64,000 bases of DNA from the NCBI GenBank assembly GCA_964543475.1, contig CAZIYJ010000005.1, positions 1 through 64,000 on the forward strand. The letters are read 5' to 3'. Under the pieces are notes generated by a model. That model made no database searches, was not told the origin of the DNA, and saw nothing but the letters and a program-made list of their open reading frames with translations. This DNA comes from JAYSYM01 sp964543475. GTDB lineage: Bacteria; Bdellovibrionota; Bdellovibrionia; Bdellovibrionales; JAMPXM01. This document shows positions 35,443 through 43,649 of the stretch, piece after piece. Each line of letters opens with the position of its first letter. Within the stretch, counting starts at the first letter, position 1. The position numbers and the translations under genes were made by a program.

Positions 35443-36382
35443 TCATTAGCAATGTCGAATGAACTTTTAAAGACTTTGTGTCGTAGCTTGAGCTGTCACC
35501 TGCGACTGTTAAACCACCATAGTTTGATGTTCCATTGTAGAGGAGTGCTAAATCTGCATCTACTTTAGAGGCAGGTCTTGTGTGATGGTAACCAATAGTA
35601 GGCCCGGTCACTTGCGCTCGCACCCAACCAAAGCCAACAAGAAGTTGGCCAGCAAAGAAAATGCTGTCAGTGAAATTGTACTGGTATCCGTAACCGCCTT
35701 TTGCAACCAAACTTGAAAATCTTAAATTATTAGCTGTCGAATCTTCGCCGTAGTTGGCTTGAACGCTAGTCGGAATAATTGGCGCACTCTGAACAATCGT
35801 TTCTCGTCTGACTTGAACTCCGACAAGCGGTGAGCCACCAGATTTTATTTGTCGTTCTTCTTGTGAGTGAACTGCTCGCAATGAATATTGGTTGGGTCGT
35901 AACGCAATTGTTAAATTCACTCCCACATTTCGCGAGAAAAGATCGGGCTGTTTAATAAAGGGTTGATCCGATGTCCATGATGGATCAACTGCGGCTGAAT
36001 CCTCAATGTAGAATCCTTTGTACTCAGAGAAATTCGCGCGAAGCACCCAGGCGCGTTTGATTGCCGAGACACGAATATCTGTATAATCAGAAGTACCTTC
36101 TTTGATTCGGTCCTTGGTGGCTGGGTCTAAGCTGAAGCCGTAACCGATCGTAAGATATTGTGCATGAGAAACGCTAAACGCCAGGTTGACACGTGTGCTG
36201 GGGTCAAACTGCAGTCTATTGCCGGTACTTTTTGATTCAACTTCAAAGTTGTATGTCGGACTCTCTAGTCCGGCGGTGATATGCCAAGGATGAGCATCGG
36301 ACTCAGATGTAGATATGCTTCCGCTTTCGGCGAAAGACACTTCCGAGAATAACATCACAAAGGCTAATACAAATTTCTGCAC
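35414..36382 (-). CDS. Exported protein, predicted outer-membrane beta-barrel (DUF4421-like size)
   Basis: 322 residues. Signal peptide MQKFVLAFVMLFSEVSFA, then ESGSIS. Strong pattern of alternating strands: HWHITAGLESPTYNFEVESKSTG region, YLTIGYGFSLDP, SAIKRAWVLRANFSEYKGFYIE, GYQYNFTDSIFFAGQLLVGFGWVRA and TLLMTKLYYGRRF at the end with a terminal Phe. The YNFxxE and GYGF blocks resemble those of DUF4421 outer-membrane proteins, but I cannot confirm this. It sits behind the ZIP transporter gene by 18 bp on the same strand. Confidence 0.7.
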   Translation of the reverse strand: MQKFVLAFVMLFSEVSFAESGSISTSESDAHPWHITAGLESPTYNFEVESKSTGNRLQFDPSTRVNLAFSVSHAQYLTIGYGFSLDPATKDRIKEGTSDYTDIRVSAIKRAWVLRANFSEYKGFYIEDSAAVDPSWTSDQPFIKQPDLFSRNVGVNLTIALRPNQYSLRAVHSQEERQIKSGGSPLVGVQVRRETIVQSAPIIPTSVQANYGEDSTANNLRFSSLVAKGGYGYQYNFTDSIFFAGQLLVGFGWVRAQVTGPTIGYHHTRPASKVDADLALLYNGTSNYGGLTVAGDSSSYDTKSLKVHSTLLMTKLYYGRRF

Positions 36383-36400
36383 TAAAGAATTTTAAATACA

Positions 36401-37114
36401 CTAGCTGAGCACTTGCAATGCCAAAGTGGCTGCAACACCTGCGAGGAAAGGTCTTGCTGCAAAGGTAATCTGTTTGCCGTTAAAAATCTTTGCGCCAAGT
36501 TCTGAAGTAGTCACGTATAGCATTGCTCCTCCGGCGAGGCCCTTTAAGAAGGGGAGCCAAGCAGGGTCATGAGAAACTATCGCGGATGCGCTGAGCGCAC
36601 CGGCTGCCTCAATCATACCAGATGCAATTGCTCCGAGTAGTGCGATTCGACTATTGACTCCAAGTGCGACGAGCATTGCTGCAAACAAAAAACCTTCAGG
36701 TACATTTTGAAGAGCGATAATTGCAAGTAGCCCGCTCTCGCCGCCGAAGTCTGCCACCCCCGATGCCATGCCTTCTGGAAGATTATGAAAAGCCAAAACA
36801 CCGATAAAAAGAAACTGGCTGAGTTGCTCGGCAGAGAATCTGCTAAAGAGTGGAAGGGTGCGCTTTAGTATTCCAGAAAATGCAAAGCCAATGACAGCGC
36901 CAAACAAAATAAGCTGAGCAAAAAACGCTTCGCCGCTTTGAAGGTGATTGAACATCGGCACACCAATCAGTGAGAACAAACTTGCTGCGAGCATTGCGCC
37001 AATTGCGAAATCACTGCCGAGCCATTCAAGTTTTGAACGATATTTTGTAGCGTGAACCGAGTAAAGGACGCCACCTAAAGATGTTGATGTTAAAGAGACT
37101 ATCGCTCCAATCAC
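36401..37114 (-). CDS. ZIP-family metal (zinc/iron/manganese) transporter
   Basis: Imports divalent metals through the inner membrane. 237 residues with eight hydrophobic segments. Metal-site motifs FHNLPEGMASGV (helix IV) and ALQNVPEGFLFAAMLV (helix V) are the hallmark HNxPEG/xxxPEG pair. A Fur-like box lies 34-52 bp above the start, so metal-dependent repression is likely. Whether Zn, Fe or Mn is preferred cannot be told. The outer-membrane protein gene follows after 18 bp and may be co-expressed as the outer component. Confidence 0.9.
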   Translation of the reverse strand: MIGAIVSLTSTSLGGVLYSVHATKYRSKLEWLGSDFAIGAMLAASLFSLIGVPMFNHLQSGEAFFAQLILFGAVIGFAFSGILKRTLPLFSRFSAEQLSQFLFIGVLAFHNLPEGMASGVADFGGESGLLAIIALQNVPEGFLFAAMLVALGVNSRIALLGAIASGMIEAAGALSASAIVSHDPAWLPFLKGLAGGAMLYVTTSELGAKIFNGKQITFAARPFLAGVAATLALQVLS

Positions 37115-37147
37115 AGGGCCTCCCTTGCCACATCCTTAGTATCGCCA

Positions 37148-37166
37148 ATAAATGATTATCAATAAA
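37148..37166 (-). promoter_or_regulatory. Fur/Zur-like operator above the ZIP gene
   Basis: On the minus strand the core TGATAATCATT is an exact match to the centre of the classical 19-bp Fur box, and the full 19-mer matches at about 13 positions by my count. It lies 34-52 bp upstream of the transporter ATG, where a repressor would block the promoter. Confidence 0.5.
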
Positions 37167-37305
37167 ATCGATTAATATGATCTATCTATAGTCGATATCG
37201 ATACGAAATAAATCCGTAATTCTAGCCAGTTAGCTGTTGTGCAAGCTCCTCGACAAAAAGTTCACCGCGCAGTCAAGCCTCAGGTTTAAGCATGTGGTTA
37301 TGTTG

Positions 37306-37319
37306 GTTCGAAGTCGAAC
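37306..37319. promoter_or_regulatory. Palindrome GTTCGA-AG-TCGAAC upstream of ku
   Basis: A perfect 6-bp inverted repeat with a 2-base centre, 19-32 bp above the Ku start and just before the GGGGG-rich ribosome site. It could be a repressor site for the end-joining operon or an mRNA hairpin near the ribosome site. Its form differs from the TTAC-N3-GTAA LexA box reported for Bdellovibrio. Confidence 0.4.
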
Positions 37320-37337
37320 GAAAATTCGGGGGAAAGC

Positions 37338-38216
37338 ATGGCACGTAGTATCTGGTCTGGCGCAATTAGCTTTGGACTTATCAATATTCCAATTCAAATT
37401 TTCAGCGCTAAGGAGGCCGAGAGTTTAAGTTTTCGCATGCTTGATAAGCGAGACAACTCGCCCATTGGTTACAAGCAAGTCAACAAGAGCACCGGAAAAG
37501 AAGTCGATCGAAAATATATCGTAAAAGGTTATGAGTACGAGCCAAATCAGTTTGTCATTCTTGATGAAGAAGATTTCGAGGCAGCGAATCCAAAACAAAC
37601 TAAAACAGTCGATATCGAAGACTTTGTCGATTTTGATGATCTTGATCCTTTGCTATTCGAGAAGCCCTATTATCTCGTGCCGGCGAAGAATGGTGAAAAA
37701 GGGTATGTGTTGTTACGCAAAGTTCTGCAGAAAACAAAGAAGGCCGCAGTTGCGCGATTTGTTCTTCGAAAGAAGCAGCATCTCGTAGGGATTATGGCCC
37801 GAGGCGACTATTTGATCCTCGAAATGCTTCGGTATGCTCAAGAAGTTCGTGAGGTTGATCAGGCGAAGTTTCTTGAAGAAGTTGACTTTGGCAAAGTGAA
37901 AATTTCTGAAAAGGAAATTCACATGGCCGAAAATCTAGTCGACGGAATGACGACGGAGTGGGATCCAGAAAAATACCATGACACTTACAGTGACGACTTA
38001 TTAAAACGAATCAATGCGAAAGTAAAAACTGGTGATGTCGAAGAGGCTCCAGAAATCGATGACATCAAACCAACAAATACAAACATTGTCGATTTGATGC
38101 CGCTACTTGAAAAGAGTTTGGCCAAAGCCAAACGACCAGAGAAAGCGACAAAGAAGAAGACTTCTGCTCACCGAAAGAAGACGGCAAGTCGTAAGCAACA
38201 TGGGGCGCATGCGTGA
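37338..38216 (+). CDS. ku: Non-homologous end-joining protein Ku
   Basis: Homodimeric DNA-end-binding ring protein that recruits LigD. 292 residues opening with MARSIWSGAISFGLINIPIQ, the usual bacterial Ku start, and the conserved LDKRDNSPIGYKQVNKSTGKEV and HMAENLVDGMTTEWDPEKYHD blocks. The C-terminal 35 residues are Lys/Arg-rich (KAKRPEKATKKKTSAHRKK), as in other bacterial Ku proteins where the tail binds DNA. The stop overlaps the ligD GTG by 3 bp, so the two are coupled. Confidence 0.97.
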   Translation: MARSIWSGAISFGLINIPIQIFSAKEAESLSFRMLDKRDNSPIGYKQVNKSTGKEVDRKYIVKGYEYEPNQFVILDEEDFEAANPKQTKTVDIEDFVDFDDLDPLLFEKPYYLVPAKNGEKGYVLLRKVLQKTKKAAVARFVLRKKQHLVGIMARGDYLILEMLRYAQEVREVDQAKFLEEVDFGKVKISEKEIHMAENLVDGMTTEWDPEKYHDTYSDDLLKRINAKVKTGDVEEAPEIDDIKPTNTNIVDLMPLLEKSLAKAKRPEKATKKKTSAHRKKTASRKQHGAHA

Positions 38217-40579
38217 GAAGCGCTCGCTCTGAATCGCGCGGAAGCTTAAAGCTCTATAATCAAAAGCGAAACTTTCTCAAGACGAAAGAGCCAAAAGGTT
38301 TGGTTCCGATAAAGACAAAGCAAAAGAAGTTCGTCTTTGTTATCCAGGAACATCATGCTAGGCGCTTGCACTATGATGTTAGGCTTGAGCTAGATGGCGT
38401 TTTAAAGTGTTGGGCCGTGCCGAAAGGCCCTTCAATGGTGCCTGGTGAAAAGCGATTGGCAGTGCAGACAGAAGATCATCCGTTAGCATACAAAGATTTT
38501 GAGGGAGTGATTCCAACTGGTGAGTATGGCGCTGGCCATATGACCATCTGGGATAGTGGCACGTGGATCCCGTCAAAAGATATTCATAAGGAGATCGATA
38601 AAGGTCACATTGAATTTGAACTTAAAGGCAAGCGGGTGAGCGGAAAGTTCTATCTCATTCGTACTAAAGGGACTAAGGGTCCAAAGAGCACCTGGCTTTT
38701 AATTAAAAGAAATGATGAAGCAGTAGCTCGATCTCAAGTTAAGAAGAGAAAAACTGATATTGATCCTCTTCCAAAGTTTAAAGAGCCTCAGTTAGCATCT
38801 CTCATTCTAAAGCCACCAGTGGGTGACGAATGGATTCATGAAATTAAATTTGATGGCTATCGCGCCATCGCTACGCTTAATTCGGGAGATGTCATAGTTC
38901 GAACTCGGCGCGGTCATAATTGGACCGATCAATTTTCAGTTGTGGCCTCAGCACTTAAAAAAGTTAGGGCAAAAAGTGCCGTCATTGATGGCGAGATAGT
39001 GGCTATGGATGAAACGGGAAAAATCGATTTTCAGAAGTTACAGAACGCACTAAAGACCGGCGAAAAAGCACAGCTCATCTACTATGCCTTCGATCTACTT
39101 TACTTAAATGGCGAAGACATTACCGATCGGCCACTTCTGCAAAGAAAGAAACTTCTAAAACAGTTAATCGATCAAGCCAATGTCGACACGATTCGTTTCA
39201 GTCAGCACTTTGATAATCCGGGGAAAGATATTTTAGCCGCAAGCTGCAAGCTCAATCTTGAGGGTATCATTTCAAAAAAAACCGATTCGCCCTATAGTCC
39301 CGGGCGAAGTGGTTCTTGGTTAAAAAGCAAATGCACAAAAGGGCAGGAATTTGTGATCGGTGGGTTTACTCCGCCAAAAGGTTCGCGAAGTGGTTTTGGG
39401 GCACTTCTTTTAGGAGCCTACGAGAACGAAAGATTTAGGTACTTCGGAAAAGTTGGAACTGGATTTACTGGCGCATCGATTGCCGAGTTGCATTCTAAGT
39501 TAAAAAAGATCGTTAAAAAGAACAGTCCCTTTGATGTTGCCTCACCAGCCGAAAAAGGTGTGACGTGGGTGAAGCCAACATTGATTGCGAACATTGAGTA
39601 TGGCGAACTGACCAAAGATAAAATTCTTCGTCATCCGTCGTTTAAGGGTCTTCGAGAAGACAAGCTTAGCAAAAGTGTAAAAATTGACTCGACTGACTCG
39701 AGCGCGACTGAATTTCCACTGACTCACCCAGAGAAAATTCTTTTTCCAAAACATAAGATTACAAAGTTGAGAGTCGCAGAGTTTTACGACTCAATTCAAA
39801 GCTGGATGCTACCGCTAATGGTCGATCGGCCTCTGTCGCTGAACCGTTGCCCAAACGGAGTTAAGGGACAATGTTTTTTTCAGAAACATAAAGGGAAAGG
39901 TGATCCCGATGAGCTGCATTCGAAAGTAGTTTACTCGGGCTACAAAGAGGAGAACGAAGAGATTCTTTATATCGATTCAGTCAATGGTTTGATCTCTCTT
40001 GTGCAAATGGGTGCATTCGAAGTTCATCAGTGGGGATCACTTCGCTCAGACATAGATCACGCAGATCATATTGTTTTCGATTTAGATCCAGATCCGGGAG
40101 TGAAGTGGCCTATTGTTCGGGATGCTGCGTTCGAATTACGAGAGTTGCTACTTCAGCTCGAGCTTGAATCGTTTGTTAAAGTGACTGGTGGCAAAGGACT
40201 TCACGTGCAAGTGCCAGTTGATCCGATTTATGACTGGGATCAAATCAAAGGCTTTTCTAAGACAGTCGCGACTCATCTGTCGACCAAATTTCCTGATCGA
40301 TTTTTGCACCAGATGTCTAAGAGCAAAAGAAAAGGAAAGATCTTTCTCGATTATTTGCGAAATGGGTACGGAGCGACGGCTGTTTCACCATTCTCGGTGC
40401 GTGCGAATGTCAATGCATCGGTTGCGATGACGGTTTCGTGGGAAGACCTAAAGAAAGTTAAATCACCTGATATGTATTCAATCGACTTAGCTCAAAAGAC
40501 TCTTAAGAGAAGAAAGGTTGATCCTTGGGATGGCTATCTTGAGATGAAACAGAAAATCGCAATTCTTACTCCGCACTAA
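38213..40579 (+). CDS. ligD: Multifunctional DNA ligase D (phosphoesterase-ligase-polymerase)
   Basis: Processes and seals double-strand breaks with Ku. 788 residues from GTG 38213. Domains in order: 3'-phosphoesterase (about 37-165; HHARRLHYDVRLELDGVLKCWAVPKGPS with the His/Asp metal site), ATP-dependent ligase (about 190-500; adenylated Lys in EIKFDGYRAI near residue 211, VIDGEIVAMD, GIISKKTDSPYSPGRSG), and the archaeo-eukaryotic primase-type polymerase (about 515-788; HIVFDLDPDPG with the catalytic acidic pair, VTGGKGLHVQVP). The PE-LIG-POL order is the Pseudomonas-type, unlike mycobacterial POL-PE-LIG. No nuclease domain. Confidence 0.97.
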   Translation: MRSARSESRGSLKLYNQKRNFLKTKEPKGLVPIKTKQKKFVFVIQEHHARRLHYDVRLELDGVLKCWAVPKGPSMVPGEKRLAVQTEDHPLAYKDFEGVIPTGEYGAGHMTIWDSGTWIPSKDIHKEIDKGHIEFELKGKRVSGKFYLIRTKGTKGPKSTWLLIKRNDEAVARSQVKKRKTDIDPLPKFKEPQLASLILKPPVGDEWIHEIKFDGYRAIATLNSGDVIVRTRRGHNWTDQFSVVASALKKVRAKSAVIDGEIVAMDETGKIDFQKLQNALKTGEKAQLIYYAFDLLYLNGEDITDRPLLQRKKLLKQLIDQANVDTIRFSQHFDNPGKDILAASCKLNLEGIISKKTDSPYSPGRSGSWLKSKCTKGQEFVIGGFTPPKGSRSGFGALLLGAYENERFRYFGKVGTGFTGASIAELHSKLKKIVKKNSPFDVASPAEKGVTWVKPTLIANIEYGELTKDKILRHPSFKGLREDKLSKSVKIDSTDSSATEFPLTHPEKILFPKHKITKLRVAEFYDSIQSWMLPLMVDRPLSLNRCPNGVKGQCFFQKHKGKGDPDELHSKVVYSGYKEENEEILYIDSVNGLISLVQMGAFEVHQWGSLRSDIDHADHIVFDLDPDPGVKWPIVRDAAFELRELLLQLELESFVKVTGGKGLHVQVPVDPIYDWDQIKGFSKTVATHLSTKFPDRFLHQMSKSKRKGKIFLDYLRNGYGATAVSPFSVRANVNASVAMTVSWEDLKKVKSPDMYSIDLAQKTLKRRKVDPWDGYLEMKQKIAILTPH

Positions 40580-41418
40580 TTTGCGCTAAGAGCTGAGCGT
40601 TCAAAAATAAGTTCGCTACATCTTAAACCAATAGAATTCGGCTCTGCGGATTTTATTGTCGAGCCATAGCGAATATCGCCGATGATTGGCGCCTTGAGGT
40701 GCGAGAGCTGAGCGCGGATTTGTTGAGAGCGACCTGTGAGCAACTCAATTTCTAGTTCGAACATCTCCTGCGGCTTTTCCGAAAGCTTCGTGCATGAACG
40801 AACTATAAGTTCGCAGCGTACCCAATCGTCTTTAGGATGATCCGAAAGTACTTTCGGCGACTTGAAACTTGGCTGCATAAAATGAATGTAGTGAGCTGGC
40901 TCAACAGATTTTTCTGTCACCGCAACATAATGTTTTTTGAATTTTCGATCTCGGAAAAGTTGATTAATTTCTCTTCTAGCGTCTTCTGTTTTTCCGACGA
41001 TCAAACATCCGCTCGTCTCTATGTCTAGTCGGTGAGTGACGAAGAGCTCTTGATTTAATTCTTTTTCAAGCCACGTAATTAAATTCTCTCTGCAGTTGTC
41101 GACTTGCGCGTGCACAGGAATTCCAGCTGGCTTGTCGATAATTAGAAATTGCTCGGTCGACTCAAGAATTCGATCAGCAAGTGCCGAAGGTTTTTGGTAA
41201 CGCCTTGGTTGAGTGTGAACTCGAATGTAATCTCCGCTTTTGATTTTAATGTCTTTCGATTTGGCTCGAGCGTCGTTGACGTAAACAGCGCCAAGATTGA
41301 TGAGGCTTTCGGCGTGAGCTATGTCGGCACTGATAAGATAGGCGTCGAGCTGAGCCGGGGCAATAGCCTCCGGCCTAAGATGGACGACTCCGTATTTGGT
41401 GCCTCGTTCTTCGGTCAT
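40576..41418 (-). CDS. RluA-family 23S/tRNA pseudouridine synthase with S4 domain
   Basis: Converts uridine to pseudouridine in RNA. 280 residues. N-terminal S4 RNA-binding domain (AQLDAYLISADIAHAESLINLGAVYVNDARA...GDYIRVHTQP), then the RluA catalytic domain with the FVTHRLDIETSGCLIVGK block containing the catalytic Asp, and LLTGRSQQIRAQLSHLKAPIIGDIRYGS. The target uridine is not predictable. It is convergent with ligD, overlapping by 4 bp. A REP-like palindrome lies just above the start. Confidence 0.92.
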   Translation of the reverse strand: MTEERGTKYGVVHLRPEAIAPAQLDAYLISADIAHAESLINLGAVYVNDARAKSKDIKIKSGDYIRVHTQPRRYQKPSALADRILESTEQFLIIDKPAGIPVHAQVDNCRENLITWLEKELNQELFVTHRLDIETSGCLIVGKTEDARREINQLFRDRKFKKHYVAVTEKSVEPAHYIHFMQPSFKSPKVLSDHPKDDWVRCELIVRSCTKLSEKPQEMFELEIELLTGRSQQIRAQLSHLKAPIIGDIRYGSTIKSAEPNSIGLRCSELIFERSALSAN

Positions 41419-41438
41419 ATCGCGGGAATATACTCGAA

Positions 41439-41456
41439 TTCCGCGCTGACGCGGAA
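41439..41456. repeat. REP-like palindrome, copy 1
   Basis: TTCCGCGCTGACGCGGAA is an almost perfect 18-bp inverted repeat (TTCCGCG / CGCGGAA arms with a 4-base centre), the same unit as the pair at 41956-42005. It lies about 20 bp above the pseudouridine synthase start. Confidence 0.7.
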
Positions 41457-41477
41457 ATAATCTCGAGAATTCAGCAT

Positions 41478-41804
41478 CTACATTGGCAGGAGGATCTTCT
41501 TCACGACAGGGTTTTCTAGGCGAAACAGATTGCCATAAACATCGACTGAAATGATCAAGTACCCTTTAGTGATATCCTTTGTGAACGAGCAGTAGATTTC
41601 GCCTTTTCCTTTAGCCTGATCGACAATGTCCACCACGCATTCATCTGTGTCGATCTCGACATCGTCACTGCCTAAGATCTGCTTTTGTGCGGCCGTTTGC
41701 TTGGCATTAAACACAACGTCAGCTTGAGAAGGGTCTAGGCCAATAGATTCGGCAGAAGCATTTTGTGCCGAAACTAAAAGGGCGAAAATAATAAGTAGTT
41801 TCAT
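41478..41804 (-). CDS. Small exported protein of unknown function
   Basis: 108 residues with a signal peptide (MKLLIIFALLVSAQNASA). The mature 90 residues have three acidic clusters and one Cys pair (DECVVDI, IYCSFTK), which could form a disulfide in the periplasm. Repeated short beta strands (GYLIISVDVYGNLFRLENPVVKK) suggest a single beta-sandwich. Not recognised as any family. Followed by a REP-like palindrome; a strong ribosome site (GGAGA) precedes the ATG. Confidence 0.72.
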   Translation of the reverse strand: MKLLIIFALLVSAQNASAESIGLDPSQADVVFNAKQTAAQKQILGSDDVEIDTDECVVDIVDQAKGKGEIYCSFTKDITKGYLIISVDVYGNLFRLENPVVKKILLPM

Positions 41805-41955
41805 AAAATCTCCATCGTTATTTTTAAGTCAGCTGTCTGCATTGCAATCAGGGGGCCCAGTTGAAAACCTACTCAGATGTCTTAAGTGAACGACCGGCTG
41901 TCGAACTACTTTTCAAACTGACTTTTATGAGGATGTTGAGCCATGGGGAGAGAAG

Positions 41956-42005
41956 TTCCGCGCTGGCGCGGAAATAACCTAGATTAGTTCCGCGCCAGCG
42001 CGGAA
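41956..42005. repeat. Inverted pair of REP-like palindromes (copies 2 and 3)
   Basis: TTCCGCGCTGGCGCGGAA at 41956-41973 and its reverse-complement form TTCCGCGCCAGCGCGGAA at 41988-42005 face each other 14 bp apart, the arrangement of bacterial interspersed mosaic elements. Each arm set is itself a perfect 7-bp stem around a 4-base centre. A third copy, with one change, is at 41439. Confidence 0.8.
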
Positions 42006-42046
42006 AAGATCTCATCAACCGCGGCGGGCTCGCACATCCAGACGCA

Positions 42047-42073
42047 AAAAAGCCGACTCGAAGTCGGCTTTTT
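42047..42073 (-). terminator. Rho-independent terminator of rpsN
   Basis: The inverted repeat AAAAAGCCGACT / AGTCGGCTTTTT with a 3-base loop has T runs on both sides and can work in both directions; the minus-strand gene rpsN ends about 50 bp before it. Confidence 0.9.
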
Positions 42074-42125
42074 ATTTTCTGCTTTCGCAGATTTGATTTT
42101 TGAAGGAAGGCCCTTCGGGCAGATC

Positions 42126-42431
42126 CTACCAGCTAGCTTTTGTAACGCCTGGGATTTGTCCCATGTGAGCTAGTCTGCGGAACTCTAATCGAGAAAGTGC
42201 AAACTTGCCGAGGTAACCGCGTGCGCGACCTGTTGATTGGCAACGATTACGAACACGTGCCGGAGCACTGTTCTTTGGAAGTTTGTTTAACTTCGTGCGA
42301 GCAGCCATGCGCTCGTCTTCAGTCAATTTCATGTTTACAGCTGTATCGCGCAATTCAATACGTAATTTCAAGTACTTCGCTGAAAGTGCTTTGCGCTTTT
42401 TGTCTTTAACTCTCATTGCCAATCTAGCCAT
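42126..42431 (-). CDS. rpsN: 30S ribosomal protein S14 (zinc-free form)
   Basis: Small-subunit assembly protein. 101 residues, E. coli-type long form with no CxxC zinc pair (RVRNRCQSTGRARGYLGKFALSRLEFRRLAHMGQIPGVTKASW gives the S14 signature, here cut for length). It stands alone outside the large ribosomal operons, which in other bacteria marks the zinc-independent paralogue used in zinc limitation or simply a relocated gene. A terminator follows. GGAGAT lies before the ATG. Confidence 0.95.
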   Translation of the reverse strand: MARLAMRVKDKKRKALSAKYLKLRIELRDTAVNMKLTEDERMAARTKLNKLPKNSAPARVRNRCQSTGRARGYLGKFALSRLEFRRLAHMGQIPGVTKASW

Positions 42432-42524
42432 TAAATATCTCCACAGGAAAATGACAGAGACAATATTTCGCCCATAATCACCTAAAATTCCAGTACTTTT
42501 TTCGCTTCTGGTCGAAAATTCGTC

Positions 42525-42872
42525 TTAATTAAGACTATTGAGGTATTCAGCCAGTGCTTCGATCTCAGGAGCTAGGTGAGGGAGGGCGGGCATAACATTG
42601 GTTTCACGCTTAGGTTTATAGCCCGGAGGGTACCCTTTTGTGAGCACCCGAGACTTTAGAAGCTCTAAACTTGAGCCAGCAACAGCGGGGCCCAGCGGGC
42701 CGTCAAGCTTAGCATTGCCGCTATGGCAAGATGTGCAATTCGAAAGATAGACCTGCTGACCGCGAGATTTAAGCTCAGCCGAAGTCATGATCTTCGGCTC
42801 GGTCGATGCCGGCTCTTTCTTAGTACAAGCAAGAGCCAGCAGAAAAATTGAAAAGAGAAGAAATCTGTTCAT
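42525..42872 (-). CDS. Cytochrome c lipoprotein (class I, monoheme)
   Basis: 115 residues. Lipoprotein signal MNRFLLFSIFLLALACTKKE with LALAC lipobox, then one heme c site SNCTSCHSGNAKLDGPLGPAVAG and a Met ligand candidate in NVMPALPHLAPEIEALAEYL. It is encoded 14 bp after the PuuD-like membrane protein. In canonical PuuD the cytochrome c domain is the C-terminus of the same chain, so this is probably the separated second half, passing electrons to the respiratory chain. Confidence 0.88.
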   Translation of the reverse strand: MNRFLLFSIFLLALACTKKEPASTEPKIMTSAELKSRGQQVYLSNCTSCHSGNAKLDGPLGPAVAGSSLELLKSRVLTKGYPPGYKPKRETNVMPALPHLAPEIEALAEYLNSLN

Positions 42873-42886
42873 AGTTCAGGCAGATA

Positions 42887-43594
42887 TCAAATGAAGATAT
42901 GCATGACAAGGACAGTGACGGCAGTAAGAGCAAACCCTAAACCGACTGTGCCTTTCACGGTAGCCATTGGCCCAAGCTTTCCTTTTAAAGCGTTCACTTC
43001 GATTGCACCTACGATGATGAAGATCGCAATCCAAAGGGCAGTTAGGTTTGATGATTCATCAACCAAGAATGCCCAGTGAGTCGAAGCCGCCATCAAGAAC
43101 AACATTGGAATCGAAAGTAGAACGTTAGTTCGTGAAGCAACGCTCGCTCTTGCGCCACGCGCTGCCGCTGCCGGATTAGCCGGTTGGCCCGCAGCTGTGT
43201 CGACCGCGTTCTTGATCACAACTTGCTGAGCTGGCCAGATCACAAACCAAACATTGGCTGCCATCACTGTGCCCATTAAGCCGCCGATTAAAACTGAAAT
43301 TCCGCGTGACGATCCGAAGTAAGCATTTCCGAACTGATGTCCGTACGCAGCTAACAAAATTAAGCCTAGCAAGAATGTCCAGAAAGCACCCCAGCGGAAC
43401 CACCAAAGGGCCCGCGGAACTAACTTCTGAATTGCGCCCGAGCGAACTGGTGCTTCAGTTTCAGCGAAGAACGGTGTTTGAGTAAAATTGAAGTAGTACA
43501 GATGTCCGATCCAGATAATGCCAGCAAGAATGTGAAGCCAGCGAAGCATGAACAAGATGCCGTCCATGTTAAAGAGTGTTGCAAGTGGTGTCAT
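42887..43594 (-). CDS. PuuD-like membrane protein (urate hydroxylase membrane domain type)
   Basis: 235 residues with about seven hydrophobic segments. The first 60 residues (MLRWLHILAGIIWIGHLYYFNFTQTPFF) and WWFRWGAFWTFLLGLILLAAYG carry the conserved His/Trp of the COG3748/PuuD membrane domain. The C-terminal cytochrome c domain of PuuD is absent here but encoded by the next gene. Whether urate is the substrate is uncertain, since no purine catabolism genes are near and this family is broad in Bdellovibrionota-like genomes. Confidence 0.75.
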   Translation of the reverse strand: MTPLATLFNMDGILFMLRWLHILAGIIWIGHLYYFNFTQTPFFAETEAPVRSGAIQKLVPRALWWFRWGAFWTFLLGLILLAAYGHQFGNAYFGSSRGISVLIGGLMGTVMAANVWFVIWPAQQVVIKNAVDTAAGQPANPAAAARGARASVASRTNVLLSIPMLFLMAASTHWAFLVDESSNLTALWIAIFIIVGAIEVNALKGKLGPMATVKGTVGLGFALTAVTVLVMHIFI

Positions 43595-43649
43595 AGATGT
43601 AATCCCCCTAGGCTCAAACGCTATGGGGAAAGAACTATTGAGTCAATCG

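Larger units (their letters stand above)
41805..42125. other. 321-bp intergenic region with REP pair and terminator
   Basis: It lies between rpsN and the small exported-protein gene, both on the minus strand. It contains a pair of REP-like palindromes and the rpsN terminator at 42047-42073. No ORF was found. Confidence 0.75.
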
